In this document: in pieces, positions 12,036 through 22,247 of the stretch
Layout of the letters: every line of letters starts with the position of its first letter
Numbering within the stretch: the stretch's first letter is position 1
DNA from: Ochromonas danica
Lineage: Eukaryota > Sar > Chrysophyceae > Chromulinales > Chromulinaceae
Assembly: GCA_015146655.1 (NCBI GenBank)
Contig: VKHL01000042.1
Span: 1 to 64,000 of the forward strand
Direction of reading: 5' to 3'
Length of the DNA: 64,000 bases
The notes under the pieces: generated by a model
The model's database searches: none
What the model was told of the DNA's origin: nothing
Seen by the model: only the letters and a program-made list of their open reading frames with translations
Made by a program: the position numbers and the translations under genes

Positions 12036-14179
12036 GCTTGGGGTTCTGGAAGTTACAAGGAATAGACTTTCTTAATCTAGCAAGACGTTCTTTTGTTCAT
12101 TTTTTCTATTGAGGCTGGAATTAATCACTTCCCCGATTGGTCAATAAATACGGTATTATGGTTGATGATCTTACAGTGGGTTGAAAGGTATAAAGAATTT
12201 AGTGCACCTCTTGCACATATCATATGTTCAGTCAGTTCTATTACCATTGGTCTAGTCCATAGACAGCAGCACAACACCAGCAGTATTGTTAATAGTTGAT
12301 TGATCTGTTTTCTGGTATGCATGCTAGACTCGTATAGAGGGCTGTTCCTTTGCTTTGATAGCCAGATCATCCTTGTTATCTGTCCACAGCTATCTGATCC
12401 TCATCCTGGGCTATTCCATGTATTGAGAAGATTGCAGAGTAAAGGAATAGGCAAACACATTTGCTCCTCTCAGTACTATACAAAATGGATAACGAGAATG
12501 AAACAGGCTATACGAATTGACACTGCAAACCCAGAAGCCCTACTGGTTGGGGTGATGGGCATTTCAAGAATTTTCAATGAAATGGTGGAGTCGTTGTTGA
12601 GCTTCTCTCTGCATTGTCTGTGGCCCTTCTCTCTTCCCAAACATTAACATTAGTAACTCGGAGAAGAAGGAGAAGGTGGTGGAAGGTGGAGGGATTGTAC
12701 TCTAAATTCTGAATTGCTATGTGGAGAGACATCAGATATGCTATGAAAAGAAGTGAAATGATCATTAAATAGCGATTCTCCTGACAAAAGTGCAGGATGA
12801 AGAAGGCTGATCAGTAAGACAAAGGGGTAGTAAATTGTGCTAATGTATGTAGTTTCGCCGTGAATAGACACCAACAGTGTGTACTGCTATAGTGTATAGA
12901 GGACAAGGAATCAACACTAGGAGAACAAATTTATCAGTAGCAGCGCGCTGTGACCAGAAAGAGGAAATGATAGAAGGGGAAGAGGAGATACCGGAAACAG
13001 TAATAAACCAGACCATGGCGATGGTCTACTTTAGTCTACTCTGACGAATGAGTCGACATAACCTGAAAGAAAGCTGCTCTCCTAACTGTCGTTTCGAAGG
13101 AGGAGGTAGCCTTAGTCGACAAGAAACTTGTGACTGGCAAAGTTGTTCAATTTCCTGTTTTGGTTCGAGTCACAATCTTCAGCAGCACCGCCGCGGTTGA
13201 TTATAGCAAGAAAGATGAGGAAGTCGATCGACTCTCGGTCTTCGAATATCTTGTTCTATCTCCATTGATAGCAAAGAAAGGTAAGTGATGTTTTCTCTGT
13301 CCATTCATGTCTTGTCTGGAGGGCCAAACGAGTTTGATGATATATACTATTCCATATCATGACGGTCTTTATAACAGAGCTCTCCTTTCGACCTATGATG
13401 TTCTATTGACTGTACTCATGCTCTCAGCGGATCACGGAGTAGCACTACAAAATGTTGTGCTGTTCCGTGGCTGATTTATAACATGGTGTGAGTGGAGAAA
13501 CAGTAAGGAGTAGAATTCGGGGAGGAAAGTCTCTTTGCTGAGCGAATAATAGTGTTTAACTGATCCTTGTTTATGTATGTCTATATGTTGTGTTGGTTCA
13601 TCTACAATGAGCTGTTTTATAGCGACTGACCATCTTGTACCTTTCTGATATAGCCGATGATCTATAGGCAGCACTTTGGGTTTTGGAGGCTTCCCCACCA
13701 TCCCAATCTTAGTGGCCTGATTAATTGGGTTACTAATGATACGTTACTCCCGTACTGAAGGGTTGGCGGGCATTCAAGGCCCCACACCCTCCTCTACCCA
13801 AGGCTGTTCTCCCTGACGAAGCCAATAATTGGGGGTCTGCTGGTCTCTTAAAGTTTGATCAGCTATTTACGAGCTATCTTCGCTGTTGCTCTTAAAATTG
13901 CCTTCCCAGTTGATCTATTTGCGAGTTTTTACATCAAATTGTTGCACGATTAGCGTTGTCCCTAACACAACTGTTTTCTTCCTGTCCCGTATATACAGTA
14001 AGCAGTAGTACTAATGCAGCCAACAACTTGTTCAAAACCAGTAGCTTGCGTTCATTAACTGTACACATTCTAAAATTACAATTGAATAAGCAAAGGTACA
14101 TCATCATTGGCCGTAATCATCAAAGGCATCAACATCGCACTAGCTCTAACTAAGATGTGAGAAGAAATGGCAAAAGATT
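12036..14179. other. Gene-poor segment between the two tRNA-Asn copies
   Basis: About 2.1 kb with no recognised gene. One coding-like island on the plus strand at 13088-13410 is listed separately. A minus-strand open stretch at 13432-13701 contains LPIDHRLYQKGTRWSVAIKQ, is unrecognised and may be chance. The rest shows no repeat or RNA structure that I can support. Confidence 0.5.
13088..13410 (+). other. Possible exon pair of an unrecognised gene or gene remnant
   Basis: From about 13088 the plus strand reads protein-like for some 64 codons (segments VVSKEEVALVDKKLVTGKVV and DEEVDRLSVFEYLVLSPLIA) up to a good donor, AAAG|GTAAGTG, at about 13281. A matching acceptor, TATAACAG, near 13378 continues the frame with ELSFRPMMFY and a stop at about 13410. 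GC content is higher than in the flanks. No start codon is found: the frame is closed upstream at about 13061, so an upstream exon or a decayed gene is needed. I do not recognise the protein. Confidence 0.3.
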
Positions 14180-14279
14180 CGCTCCAAGAGAGTCTCGATC
14201 TCTCGACCTTTCGGTAACCAGTACACCTCTGAGGTGGCTGCGTAACAGCCGAATGCTCTACCGACTGAGCTATCAGAGC
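14180..14279 (-). tRNA. tRNA-Asn (GTT) with a 27-nt intron, copy 2
   Basis: Identical over all 100 nt, including the intron, to the gene at 11936-12035, and the identity extends about ten bases into the 3' trailer and two or three bases past the 5' end. Same TTTT terminator. The two copies are 2.2 kb apart in the same orientation, consistent with a recent duplication or with homogenisation by conversion. It lies 67 bp before the start of the TrmO-like tRNA-modification gene, which runs the other way. Confidence 0.9.
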
Positions 14280-14346
14280 GCTGATTTCCCTCAGATAAGC
14301 CTATAATATAACAAATGAATAATGGCTTATTGGGTTAATTTGTTGA

Positions 14347-15549
14347 ATGGATGATTGTATATTTTGCATTATCACATGTGCAATGATGAATCAACAATCG
14401 TCTACCTTCTCTTCATGGCTTCCTAACTCTCCATCAGCATTTATCTTCTGCTTATTGACAGTGTCTTCTCTCACAGGAGGATGTTGTTATTACTACCTAT
14501 CCTCCTCTCATCACCTCAAACAATGTCATTTAGAAGATAAGTTACATGAACAAGATAAACTAATTCAACAACAACAAGATGAAATTAAACATCAAAAACA
14601 ATTACGACAAGATGAACGATTAGGTCGTATTGCAATAGAAAGTAAACATCGTAAATTGAAAATACAAGAAGAATTGACTGATGGTCAAGTTAACTGGCAG
14701 ATAATTGGTACAGTGGAATCACCTTTCCCTGATCGACGAGGTACACCCCGTCAACCAATATTAGTACCTGCTGGTAAAGGATTAATAAGATTTAATAAGA
14801 AGATTATTCAATTTAGTCATTATGCTGAATTAGCACAATTTAGTCATTTATGGGTAATTTTTCAATTTCATGAAAATACAAATTATGCTTCAGTAATGAA
14901 TAAAACACAATCTAAAGCTAAGATTCGTCCACCAAGATTACATGGTAAAAGTGTTGGTTGTCTATCAACACGTTCACCACATCGTCCTAATGCTGTTGGA
15001 TTATCTGTTTGTGAGATAGTTGAAGTCAATCAAGAAGGAATTATCATCTCTTGTCTGGATATGGTTGATGGTACACCTGTATTAGATGTCAAGCCTTATA
15101 TACCGTATGATCTTCTTCCAAGTGATTATATCTTACCTATGATGATAGATTGTCCAAGTCGTAAACTAAAAGTACCTGATTGGGTAATTGATTGGGATGT
15201 ACCTATGCGTAATGTCCAATTTTCTAGTCATGCAGAAGAAGGACTTGCTATGGCATGTAGTACTAGTAAGCAGTCTAGTCTACGACATAGTCATAGTGTA
15301 GAAGAAGCAAGAGATCTTATCGTACAGGTCTTACGACAAGATATACGAGGATTAACTCATCGATCACAAGATGAATCCATGGAAAGTTATCTTTGTAGAT
15401 TAGATGGTTTAACTATTCGTTTTATGACAACATCAAGTCATATTGAGATTATGTCGATTGAATCTACACCGTCAGCGATGACTGTGTTGCCAGAAGATGA
15501 TGTGGTGGGTGAAGAGAGAGGGGATGATGAGAATGACAATCATGCATAG
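14347..15549 (+). CDS. TRMO: TrmO-like tRNA (adenine-37-N6)-methyltransferase with N-terminal membrane segment
   Basis: The TrmO/TsaA family methylates the N6 of t6A37 in ANN-decoding tRNAs, using SAM. Single exon, 400 residues. The TsaA-like beta-barrel domain spans about residues 117-275, with GTPRQP, AQFSHLWVIFQFHEN, PPRLHGKSVGCLSTRSPHRP (the family signature) and DMVDGTPVLDVKPYIPYD. Unlike usual members, it begins with a hydrophobic stretch (about residues 30-52, AFIFCLLTVSSLTGGCCYYY) followed by a Gln/Lys/Glu-rich coiled coil (about 58-110), as in an anchored or organelle-targeted enzyme. A start at codon 14 (14386) is equally possible and keeps this stretch. The domain call is firm; the anchoring is inference. 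Confidence 0.88.
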   Translation: MDDCIFCIITCAMMNQQSSTFSSWLPNSPSAFIFCLLTVSSLTGGCCYYYLSSSHHLKQCHLEDKLHEQDKLIQQQQDEIKHQKQLRQDERLGRIAIESKHRKLKIQEELTDGQVNWQIIGTVESPFPDRRGTPRQPILVPAGKGLIRFNKKIIQFSHYAELAQFSHLWVIFQFHENTNYASVMNKTQSKAKIRPPRLHGKSVGCLSTRSPHRPNAVGLSVCEIVEVNQEGIIISCLDMVDGTPVLDVKPYIPYDLLPSDYILPMMIDCPSRKLKVPDWVIDWDVPMRNVQFSSHAEEGLAMACSTSKQSSLRHSHSVEEARDLIVQVLRQDIRGLTHRSQDESMESYLCRLDGLTIRFMTTSSHIEIMSIESTPSAMTVLPEDDVVGEERGDDENDNHA

Positions 15550-16096
15550 TAATATGATACCTGATGTTGTTATTCGTAGCTTAGGTTGAAGTTGTAACCA
15601 TATCATCACTTCTGTGGCTTACCTGTGCTAACTAAGCGTTAGATCTAGTTATTACACGAAAGCTGCAACGCAATGGTGGACTCAAGGGAGCTGTTGGTGG
15701 AGTTGGAAAGGGTGTCATCTATAGAGACATTCTAAGCACTGGCAGCAAAGAGAGACCAGATTATTCCCTTTTACCTGACTTGAGATTGTAAAGCAATGTC
15801 CTGCCTCTACAAGTGTTGGCGAAGCCCCTCCTGTTAACATTATCTCAGTAAACTATTTACCACCTGCTTTAGAGAGAAAGAAGGAAGAGTGGTAGCAGAG
15901 CATCAACTAGACAAGAATCCGTTTCCTCTTCCCTCTAGTTATATTGAAATGCGCTTCTACCTTCATAGACAAAAACACGGAATGTCGGATGAGATCTTAG
16001 TCTGTCTGTCTTATCTTAAGAAGAGTCCTCACAAAATCATTATCTTCCCTTACAAGTTTTTACTAATGTTATTATTTTTTAATCTCTGTTTTCCAT
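15550..16096. other. Convergent intergenic region after TrmO
   Basis: 3' ends of two convergent genes. One stretch at about 15634-15791 on the plus strand is open for some 50 codons and looks coding (ITRKLQRNGGLKGAVGGVGK), ending in a stop. I cannot tie it to a start or family, and it may be a gene fragment. Confidence 0.4.
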
Positions 16097-16570
16097 TTAA
16101 CTGGCAGCATACTTTTCACGTGCTAAACGCACTAGATCTCGTTCCTTGGCAGATAATCCCCATACAGGACTTCCATTAATTTCCAGACGATTTAATAGTT
16201 CTAATACTTTAGGATTAGAGATAGTCTTCTTAATACGTGCTTTAATCTCAATAGTTCTTGCATTAATAACATTTCCTTGTGAGCGTAATTCACTTTCTAA
16301 GATTTCAACATTTTCCATGATTTGAATTAAATCTTTAATATCAGCCACACGAGCTAAGGCTTCAGGATGATGTGCTGGTTTGGATTTGACAAGACGTGAT
16401 CCACCACTGCCATAAAATCCACCTTGTCCTTGTGTTGCTTGTCCACCAGAATAGGTGACTGAATCACCAGAATAAGAATCACTGAAATAGCGTCTAGGTT
16501 GGGAGAGGACAAGAGATGATAGTCTCTGATAAGAGAGTCTTGGTTTAGTAAGGATCTTATAAAGAGACAT
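16097..16570 (-). CDS. Small protein with mitochondrial-type presequence, function unknown
   Basis: Single exon, 157 residues. The first 30 residues are basic and hydroxylated with no acidic residue (MSLYKILTKPRLSYQRLSSL...RRYFS), which fits a mitochondrial presequence cut after RRYF. A Gly/Ser/Gln-rich linker (about 35-60) is followed by a helical C-terminal domain (about 70-157) ending WGLSAKERDLVRLAREKYAA. I do not recognise the family. A TTAAGTTAA motif lies 79 bp upstream of the start. Its 3' end converges on the TrmO-like gene. Confidence 0.7.
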   Translation of the reverse strand: MSLYKILTKPRLSYQRLSSLVLSQPRRYFSDSYSGDSVTYSGGQATQGQGGFYGSGGSRLVKSKPAHHPEALARVADIKDLIQIMENVEILESELRSQGNVINARTIEIKARIKKTISNPKVLELLNRLEINGSPVWGLSAKERDLVRLAREKYAAS

Positions 16571-17490
16571 GATAGAGTAGGGAAGGAGATGATCTTGATT
16601 ATTGTCAATGAACTTTCATGAGCTGTTGGTTGTTGCAGGAGTTCCCTCTTAAGTTAATTTATATGCCCAGCAGAGATTCGTTTTGTGAAGGCAATGGCGT
16701 AGTGGATTAATAGTATGAAGTTCCAAATAACAATGGCATCGTGTTTAATAGAAAAATATATCTATTAATAGATTCTGAATGAAAGACAGAAAGTTTACTA
16801 CCATGAAGACTTACTTCAAATTGTAAATGGCAGATTCCTCAGCAGAAATGGCAGATTGAACGCAAAAACAAAAATGTGGACTTTCAACTCCAACTTTCAG
16901 AGTTTTAAATAGCCGGTTTATTATTGCATTGCGAGGGAAAACACCCAAACTGCAGTACAAACTGACGTGCATGGTGAGTGAGTGAGTGAGTGAGTGAGTG
17001 TGTGCAACGGCCTCTGCCAAACCAACTGACGGAGTCAATCATTGACAACAACAACAACAATTAGACCCATTGACTGGTCACGCAAAGAGATTTGTAGTTA
17101 GTGTTCTATTCGAATTCTTAAGCTTGACAGCTTTTTTTCTCCCTTCTCTTGGTCATTTGAAGGAAAAAAAGGAAGAAAGAGATTTCTCTTCTCTCTTTGT
17201 CTTTGTGGGAGCGTGTGTATTGTATTATATCTTGTGGTAGTTTCTCCTTTTTATGTTGCAAGGAGAGAGTCAATATCTATCAACGATCATTATCATTGTA
17301 TTTCGTTATTTCCTTTGAGTGTGATCATTCAACCAGGTCTTCCTCCCTTGTTTTCATTGTTTAACAAAACAAACAATCAACAAACAAACAATTCCTACAG
17401 GCCGCTGTTGGTGACGTTAAACTATCACGTGAACAACTACAAACCAACCATTATTAACCCTTTTTTTCTGATCCATTTCTTCTCTGTGTC
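16571..17490. other. Divergent intergenic region between the mitochondrial-type protein and the SHIPPO gene
   Basis: Two 5' leaders back to back. It contains TTAAGTTAA at 16649-16657, a (GAGT)n run at about 16977-17000 and pyrimidine-rich leader sequence before 17491. No gene seen. Confidence 0.6.
16649..16657. promoter_or_regulatory. TTAAGTTAA motif upstream of the mitochondrial-type gene
   Basis: Lies within CCTCTTAAGTTAA, 79 bp upstream of the minus-strand start at 16570. The same CTCTTAAGTTAA 12-mer occurs at 26-37 and 39889-39900. Role inferred from position only. Confidence 0.35.
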
Positions 17491-18601
17491 ATGATGTTAT
17501 GGGGTAAAGGTAAACGCTTTGGTACGAAATCTTTACCACAAACCAATCCAGACCCTGCTACAGATCATGGCGGTGGTGCAGCAGATGGAGGATCACCTAC
17601 TCTAGTTAACTTCTCTGAATATCTACGTAAACAATTAGTTGTCTCAAAACATCTTTTCAATGCAAGTCAAGGTTGGATGAATGAAGACAATCCAATCTCA
17701 CAGAAAGATTCACAACAATTAATTAAAACATTAACAACAAAGAAGACAAGTAAAGATAGTCTAACAGGTGGTATGAACAAGTCTTCATCCAAGAAAAAGA
17801 ATAAGAATAAGAAGTCAAAAGATCGTCATAGTAGTCCTCAACGTCCAGTAGTAGTAGTTGGTAATCCTCATGAAGGTGGCGGTGGTGGTGGCAAGCTGTC
17901 CATTCAGACACCTTGGGAGAATCGTAGACCAAGACCTGCTCCATTATCTGAACCGTTAAGTCCTACCACTCCTTTCATGGAAAGTCAACCCATGAGTAGA
18001 CCTTTCTCACCTGCTGGCGGTGGTGCTGGTGGTACTAGTGGTGGTGGGTATGGAAATGTTAGTGATGATGATGGTATACGACAAGAAGATGGTGGTGAGG
18101 ATGAAGAAGTCGAAGAGAATTACTATGACAGTGATCATATAGAAGATCATAGTCCTATCAAGATCAAACCTATCAAAGCAACAAAGAAGAAGATCTATAC
18201 TAATCAATACATTGCAGAGAGTGACACACCTGGACCAGGAAGTTATAATATTGCTACTTCATTAATTAAACCATCTTTTAATCGAGTCTTTGTCGAACCA
18301 CCACCAGCTACGACGACGAATCATCCTTCTTCTGCTTTCACATATTCACCACCTAATTATCTTCGACAAACGACTGCTAGTCTATTTCGTAGTTATGATG
18401 CTCCTTGTAATCATGTTGAGGATAAACATTCGATTGCTTGGGAATCTCCTACGAAGCAGACTATGATGTATAGTATGCAAGCTTTTAAAGCTTCTAAGGT
18501 AGGATTCACCTTGTGTCCATATACTACACTATTGAGATATGTCTACAGTACATAAACACTTTGTGTGTACATGCAGTGGTATATTGCGTTATACTTGGTG
18601 T

Positions 18602-18637
<36 letters not shown>

Positions 18638-19029
18638 AGCACCTATCTGGGTCCAAAGCAATGTCAACGATGATTGGGTAGTTGAAATGTATTCTCATGG
18701 ATTCTTCCCACTTCGTATAGTTTGACATGGTGTGGTTTGGCCCAGAGCCTGTACCCTCTTACACCACCTATGCTATATCCTGTACCTTATGATCTTGTTA
18801 CTTATCCTCTCTTGCTTTCCTCATTTAGAGTCAAGGACGATCAAGTCATCGTGCACATTCTGCTCCAATGAGTCGATCACATGGTTCACCATTCAATCGA
18901 CAATATCCTCCATTATCTGACAATGTTATCCATCGCTGGAGTTCTGAGGCAGAGTTTAGTTATGCACGAGGGTTACGTTCTCCTTCTGATGTACGAGGGA
19001 AGGTGAAGCAGAATGTGCTCTCCTTCTAA
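17491..19029 (+). CDS. SHIPPO/ODF3-type protein with one STPGPGxY-like motif
   Basis: Two exons, 17491-18498 and 18829-19029, give 402 residues. The motif ESDTPGPGSYNI (about residues 244-255) matches the SHIPPO (outer dense fibre 3) repeat found in axoneme-associated proteins; only one clear copy is present. Before it are a Lys/Ser-rich region, a Gly-rich linker and an acidic patch. After it the chain is Ser/Pro/Arg-rich and ends KQNVLSF. The 330-bp intron carries a (GT)16 microsatellite. A ciliary or cytoskeletal role is suggested by the motif and by the MDM1-like and DAW1 genes in the same window, but one motif is weak evidence. Either ATG of ATGATG may be the start. Confidence 0.65.
18604..18636. 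repeat. (GT)n microsatellite in the SHIPPO intron
   Basis: About 16 GT units inside the single intron of the SHIPPO-type gene. Confidence 0.9.
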
Positions 19030-20740
19030 CGATACCTACAGTAATAGATATCCAATAGATACAGCACTCCTCAATTCAAGCAATTCATGACTCACTAACC
19101 AATTGGTCGTGCACTTTTACTTCAACCTTATTTTTTGTTTATTTTTTTATTTGTTTGTTTGTTTGCTCTGACTTGATCAATGGCTATCTATTACTATCAC
19201 ATTCACATGCTCCTCTTCCTTATTATAACATACTGTGTTGGTAATAGTGTGTGCTCAGTTGTTGTTGTTGTTTAGAGAGGTTGTTTGTTGATATATGTAC
19301 ACTCGTGATGAGTTGAGAATGTCTTCTTTTCCTTCTCTTCTTGTCATGCAATAATGGTATTGTAGTCAATAGATAGACCATCAACTCTGGTCTCTTGGTC
19401 TTGGTCTTGGTCTTATGCTTTTGTTTGTCTGTTTGTTCTTGTGTTGTCTTGTCTGTGAGGTGTCAAAGTTGATCCAACATTTCCTTTGTGAGTGAGTGAA
19501 TCAGTGAGTAGGTTGTTGTCTATTATCTCTCTGTCGACGATTTGTTGTGATCAATGGGTTGTCTGTGATAGCATGACTATATTCCTTCTTCATATCATCG
19601 TCATGTCTGTCTCGTCATTTCTTCCCTTTCTGTAATGATCGCATGATAGTCTGGATTTGATCTGCTTGTGATGATAATGGATTTGGTCTCAACTTCATTA
19701 CCACGATGCTGACGGGTTTGTCTTCTTTCTTACATCACTCTATTAGATCATTCAATAGGAAAGGTAGCTACTATTGTTACATGACTGACCTAACATGACA
19801 GACATCTAGTGTGTGTTTGTCTATGGAAGGTACTATTGTTACATGACTGACCTAACATGACAGACATCTAGTGTGTGTTTGTCTATGGAAGATTGAGAGA
19901 GAAAACATGTTTGAATATCGTCAAGTGGTTGAGTGACTTCCGATGCTTTGAGGTGGTCTACTGAGACTTCTTGATATGATTGATAATGATGATCACAATG
20001 GATATAATGCTATATGACGATGTTGATCATGAGATGATGTTGTTGTTGTGTGTAACTAGTAGTAGTTCTTCGAATAGCTTTAGTCTAGTCTAGTCTTCTT
20101 GTTGTCATGACCTACAATGGTAACGTTTTTTCTTCTCCCTCTAAACTCCTTTAAGATAATTCTACCACAGAAAGACTTTCTATTTACCATCAGCTAGTCT
20201 GTTTTCATTCCATGATAAATTGATTGAAAGCAGCAGTAGTAGTAGTAGATCATCACAAATTATCTTAGAGCAGCCATATATTGCAACTTGACTTGATTTG
20301 TTCAATGTGTAAACATTAACAGAGACAATTCATTTATAAGCAGCTTAACCAATGCGACCATCTGATCGAAAATCGCCATATATCACATACTCTAATTGAA
20401 ACCTAAACAAATCTCATGCAAACATATTGTACAAATCAAACCAAACCAAATGAACCTGTTGGTATCTAGAATATGTTAGAATGTGTGATATAACATTACA
20501 TCACCACTCATCAATAACATGAGCTGTTAACAATTGGGGAATCCATGCAAACATGGTGCACCATTATCACTACTTCTACTTTTCTATCCATCTAACTTTG
20601 CATCAATTGCTTCACATATTTCATCCAAAATGTCACGCATGAAGAAGCAAGACTTTTCCATAACCAAAATATGCGATCAAACACCCGCAATACGTCTTCA
20701 AGACGCATAGGTTCAAGCAAGGAAGCAAGGAAGCAGCGCT
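19030..20740. other. Long convergent intergenic region
   Basis: About 1.7 kb between the SHIPPO gene and a minus-strand secreted-protein gene. No coding signal. The plus strand is rich in GT/TTG/TCTT. It contains a 62-bp tandem duplication (19769-19891), listed separately, and a short (GTA)n run near 20235. Confidence 0.6.
19769..19891. repeat. Perfect 62-bp tandem duplication
   Basis: The unit beginning TACTATTGTTACATGACTGA and ending CTATGGAAGG occurs at 19769-19830 and again from 19831 to about 19889 with no difference seen. It lies in non-coding DNA and is probably a recent slippage or unequal-crossover product. Confidence 0.85.
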
Positions 20741-21574
20741 TTATTTCACCTGCAAGGTGTTGGGAGGAGTGAGAAAACCAATTCTTCCTGTCTGACCGAA
20801 GGCAGCATTACCATAGTAAATAGTAGCAAACATCTGACCAGAGCCAGCGTACACTCCACTATTAGCACTCGTACAAACATCATTAGAGCAGAATGTGAAA
20901 GTGTTAGCGGCGATACTGCTGCTAATGTAGATGAGGGAGTTGGTAGCAGCAGTGGCATAGTGTGTTCTGCTTTCACCATATTGAAGAGTATTATTATCAT
21001 CGTTAGGATAAAGATAGGTAATCACAATATCCTTAGGGTATTCATAGACAGGATAATTATAAGGAGCAGTGAAATAACCATTGTTTATCTGAGGGGAATA
21101 GAAGAAGTAAGATGTTACTACAGATACACTGTCAATGTAAGGACCATCCGTTTTACCACTCACCGCAGTGAGTTTAGGAGTATTGACACCAGTGACAGGA
21201 TTATAAGAGTCAGTGTGTGCAATGAGGAAGAAGTTGTTACTATAGAACTTTGTTTTACTGTCACTGTAGAAGTTGGCAACAGCTTGATCATTTGGGTAAG
21301 ACATAAGTGATGCTTTAATATTGGTTACATATTGATGACAATTTTCCACAGTGATGTTATACTTCCCATTAAAAGGAATAGCATTAGAAATTGTTGTTGT
21401 ACTTATACCTTGGTCTGTTGTAGCAGTAAAGATCACATAATAGAGATCAGTTGTTGTATTATTCGTCTGAAAGCCATTCACGAAATAAAAGGCTATATTG
21501 GCTTGAACAACAGAAGAGAGAAGAAAAGAAAGGAAGAAAAGGACAAAGAAAGACAAAGACTGTATCATCATCAT
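20741..21574 (-). CDS. Predicted secreted protein, function unknown
   Basis: Single exon, 277 residues. A strong signal peptide (MMMIQSLSFFVLFFLSFLLS, cleavage probably after VVQA near residue 25) precedes a Tyr-, Thr- and Asn-rich, mostly beta-type chain. N-glycosylation sites are present (NNTTT, YNITV, DNNTL). Two Cys in FCSNDVCTS (near residue 230) could form a disulphide. The start of the mature part (NIAFYFVNG) faintly recalls secreted beta-sandwich domains with FVNA-type openings, but I do not claim a family. A 47-bp repeat array and a 42-bp inverted repeat lie upstream. Confidence 0.75.
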   Translation of the reverse strand: MMMIQSLSFFVLFFLSFLLSSVVQANIAFYFVNGFQTNNTTTDLYYVIFTATTDQGISTTTISNAIPFNGKYNITVENCHQYVTNIKASLMSYPNDQAVANFYSDSKTKFYSNNFFLIAHTDSYNPVTGVNTPKLTAVSGKTDGPYIDSVSVVTSYFFYSPQINNGYFTAPYNYPVYEYPKDIVITYLYPNDDNNTLQYGESRTHYATAATNSLIYISSSIAANTFTFCSNDVCTSANSGVYAGSGQMFATIYYGNAAFGQTGRIGFLTPPNTLQVK

Positions 21575-21657
21575 ACTTGTATCGTTTGGATGTCCACTAA
21601 TAACGTTATGTGATCAAAATGAATGGAATGGAATTGAATTGATTGCCCACTGGCCTG

Positions 21658-21798
21658 TGGGTGGTGTGGTTCTAGGCCATGGCCTAGGACATATGGCGTA
21701 TGACCTGGTGGTGTGATTCTAGGCCATGGCCTAGGACATATGGCGTATGACCTGGTGGTGTGGTTCTAGGCCATGGCCTAGGACATATGGCGTATGAC
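21658..21798. repeat. Three 47-bp tandem repeats, each with a 16-bp palindrome
   Basis: Units at 21658-21704, 21705-21751 and 21752-21798. Each contains the perfect palindrome CTAGGCCATGGCCTAG followed by GACATATGGCGTATGAC. Units 2 and 3 differ at one base that I can see; unit 1 varies at its left end. The array lies 85-225 bp upstream of the secreted-protein start and 15 bp from the large inverted repeat. Confidence 0.9.
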
Positions 21799-21813
21799 CT
21801 GGACAAAACTCCT

Positions 21814-21943
21814 ACTCGAAACGCTCTCTTGCGAAACTCGCATTTGCAGAGTTATTGACTCTTCTATCTTGTTTGCGAGGGGTCGGCCGAAATTGCAGGC
21901 GATAACTCTGCAAATGCGAGTTTCGCAAGAGAGCGTTTCGAGT
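21814..21943. repeat. Perfect 42-bp inverted repeat with a 46-nt loop
   Basis: The left arm (21814-21855, starting ACTCGAAACGCTCTCTTGCG) and right arm (21902-21943, ending GAGAGCGTTTCGAGT) are exact reverse complements. The 46-nt loop is GC-richer than the surroundings. The structure could fold as a long hairpin in DNA or RNA. It resembles a foldback or MITE-like element, or a hairpin RNA locus. No flanking target-site duplication is obvious, and the identity stops cleanly at the outer ends. Confidence 0.92.
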
Positions 21944-22247
21944 TGTGTTCCACTATTTAGTGGAAAAGAGGGAATGCCTAGACTACTCATGCTAACTAAC
22001 TAAATATGATGTTTCTATGAGATTTTAGATAATAGAGACTTTCAACATTTCTCTCTTTCCTCCCCAAAATGGGTTAGTCGAGGTGTGATCGATGATTACA
22101 AATGAATGATAATTGCCAATAATACCATAGTGTGAGTTAAATAATACACAGAACGACTTTCCCTGAGTAGTCATTATCATCATCATATCCTAAACAAATC
22201 ATCAACACCATTATCATCAACACCATCATTCATTATCAGGTACAATG

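Larger units (their letters stand above)
21575..22247. other. Repeat-bearing spacer between the secreted protein and the MDM1-like gene
   Basis: 5' leader of the secreted-protein gene, then the 47-bp repeat array and the 42-bp inverted repeat (listed separately), then AT-rich sequence with ATCATC runs that leads into the 3' end of the MDM1-like gene. No gene seen. Confidence 0.6.

Noticed and set aside
21778-22003. Two opposite-strand open frames sharing the peptide LETLSCETRICRVI
   Set aside because: The sharing is a by-product of the 42-bp inverted repeat, not evidence of two genes.
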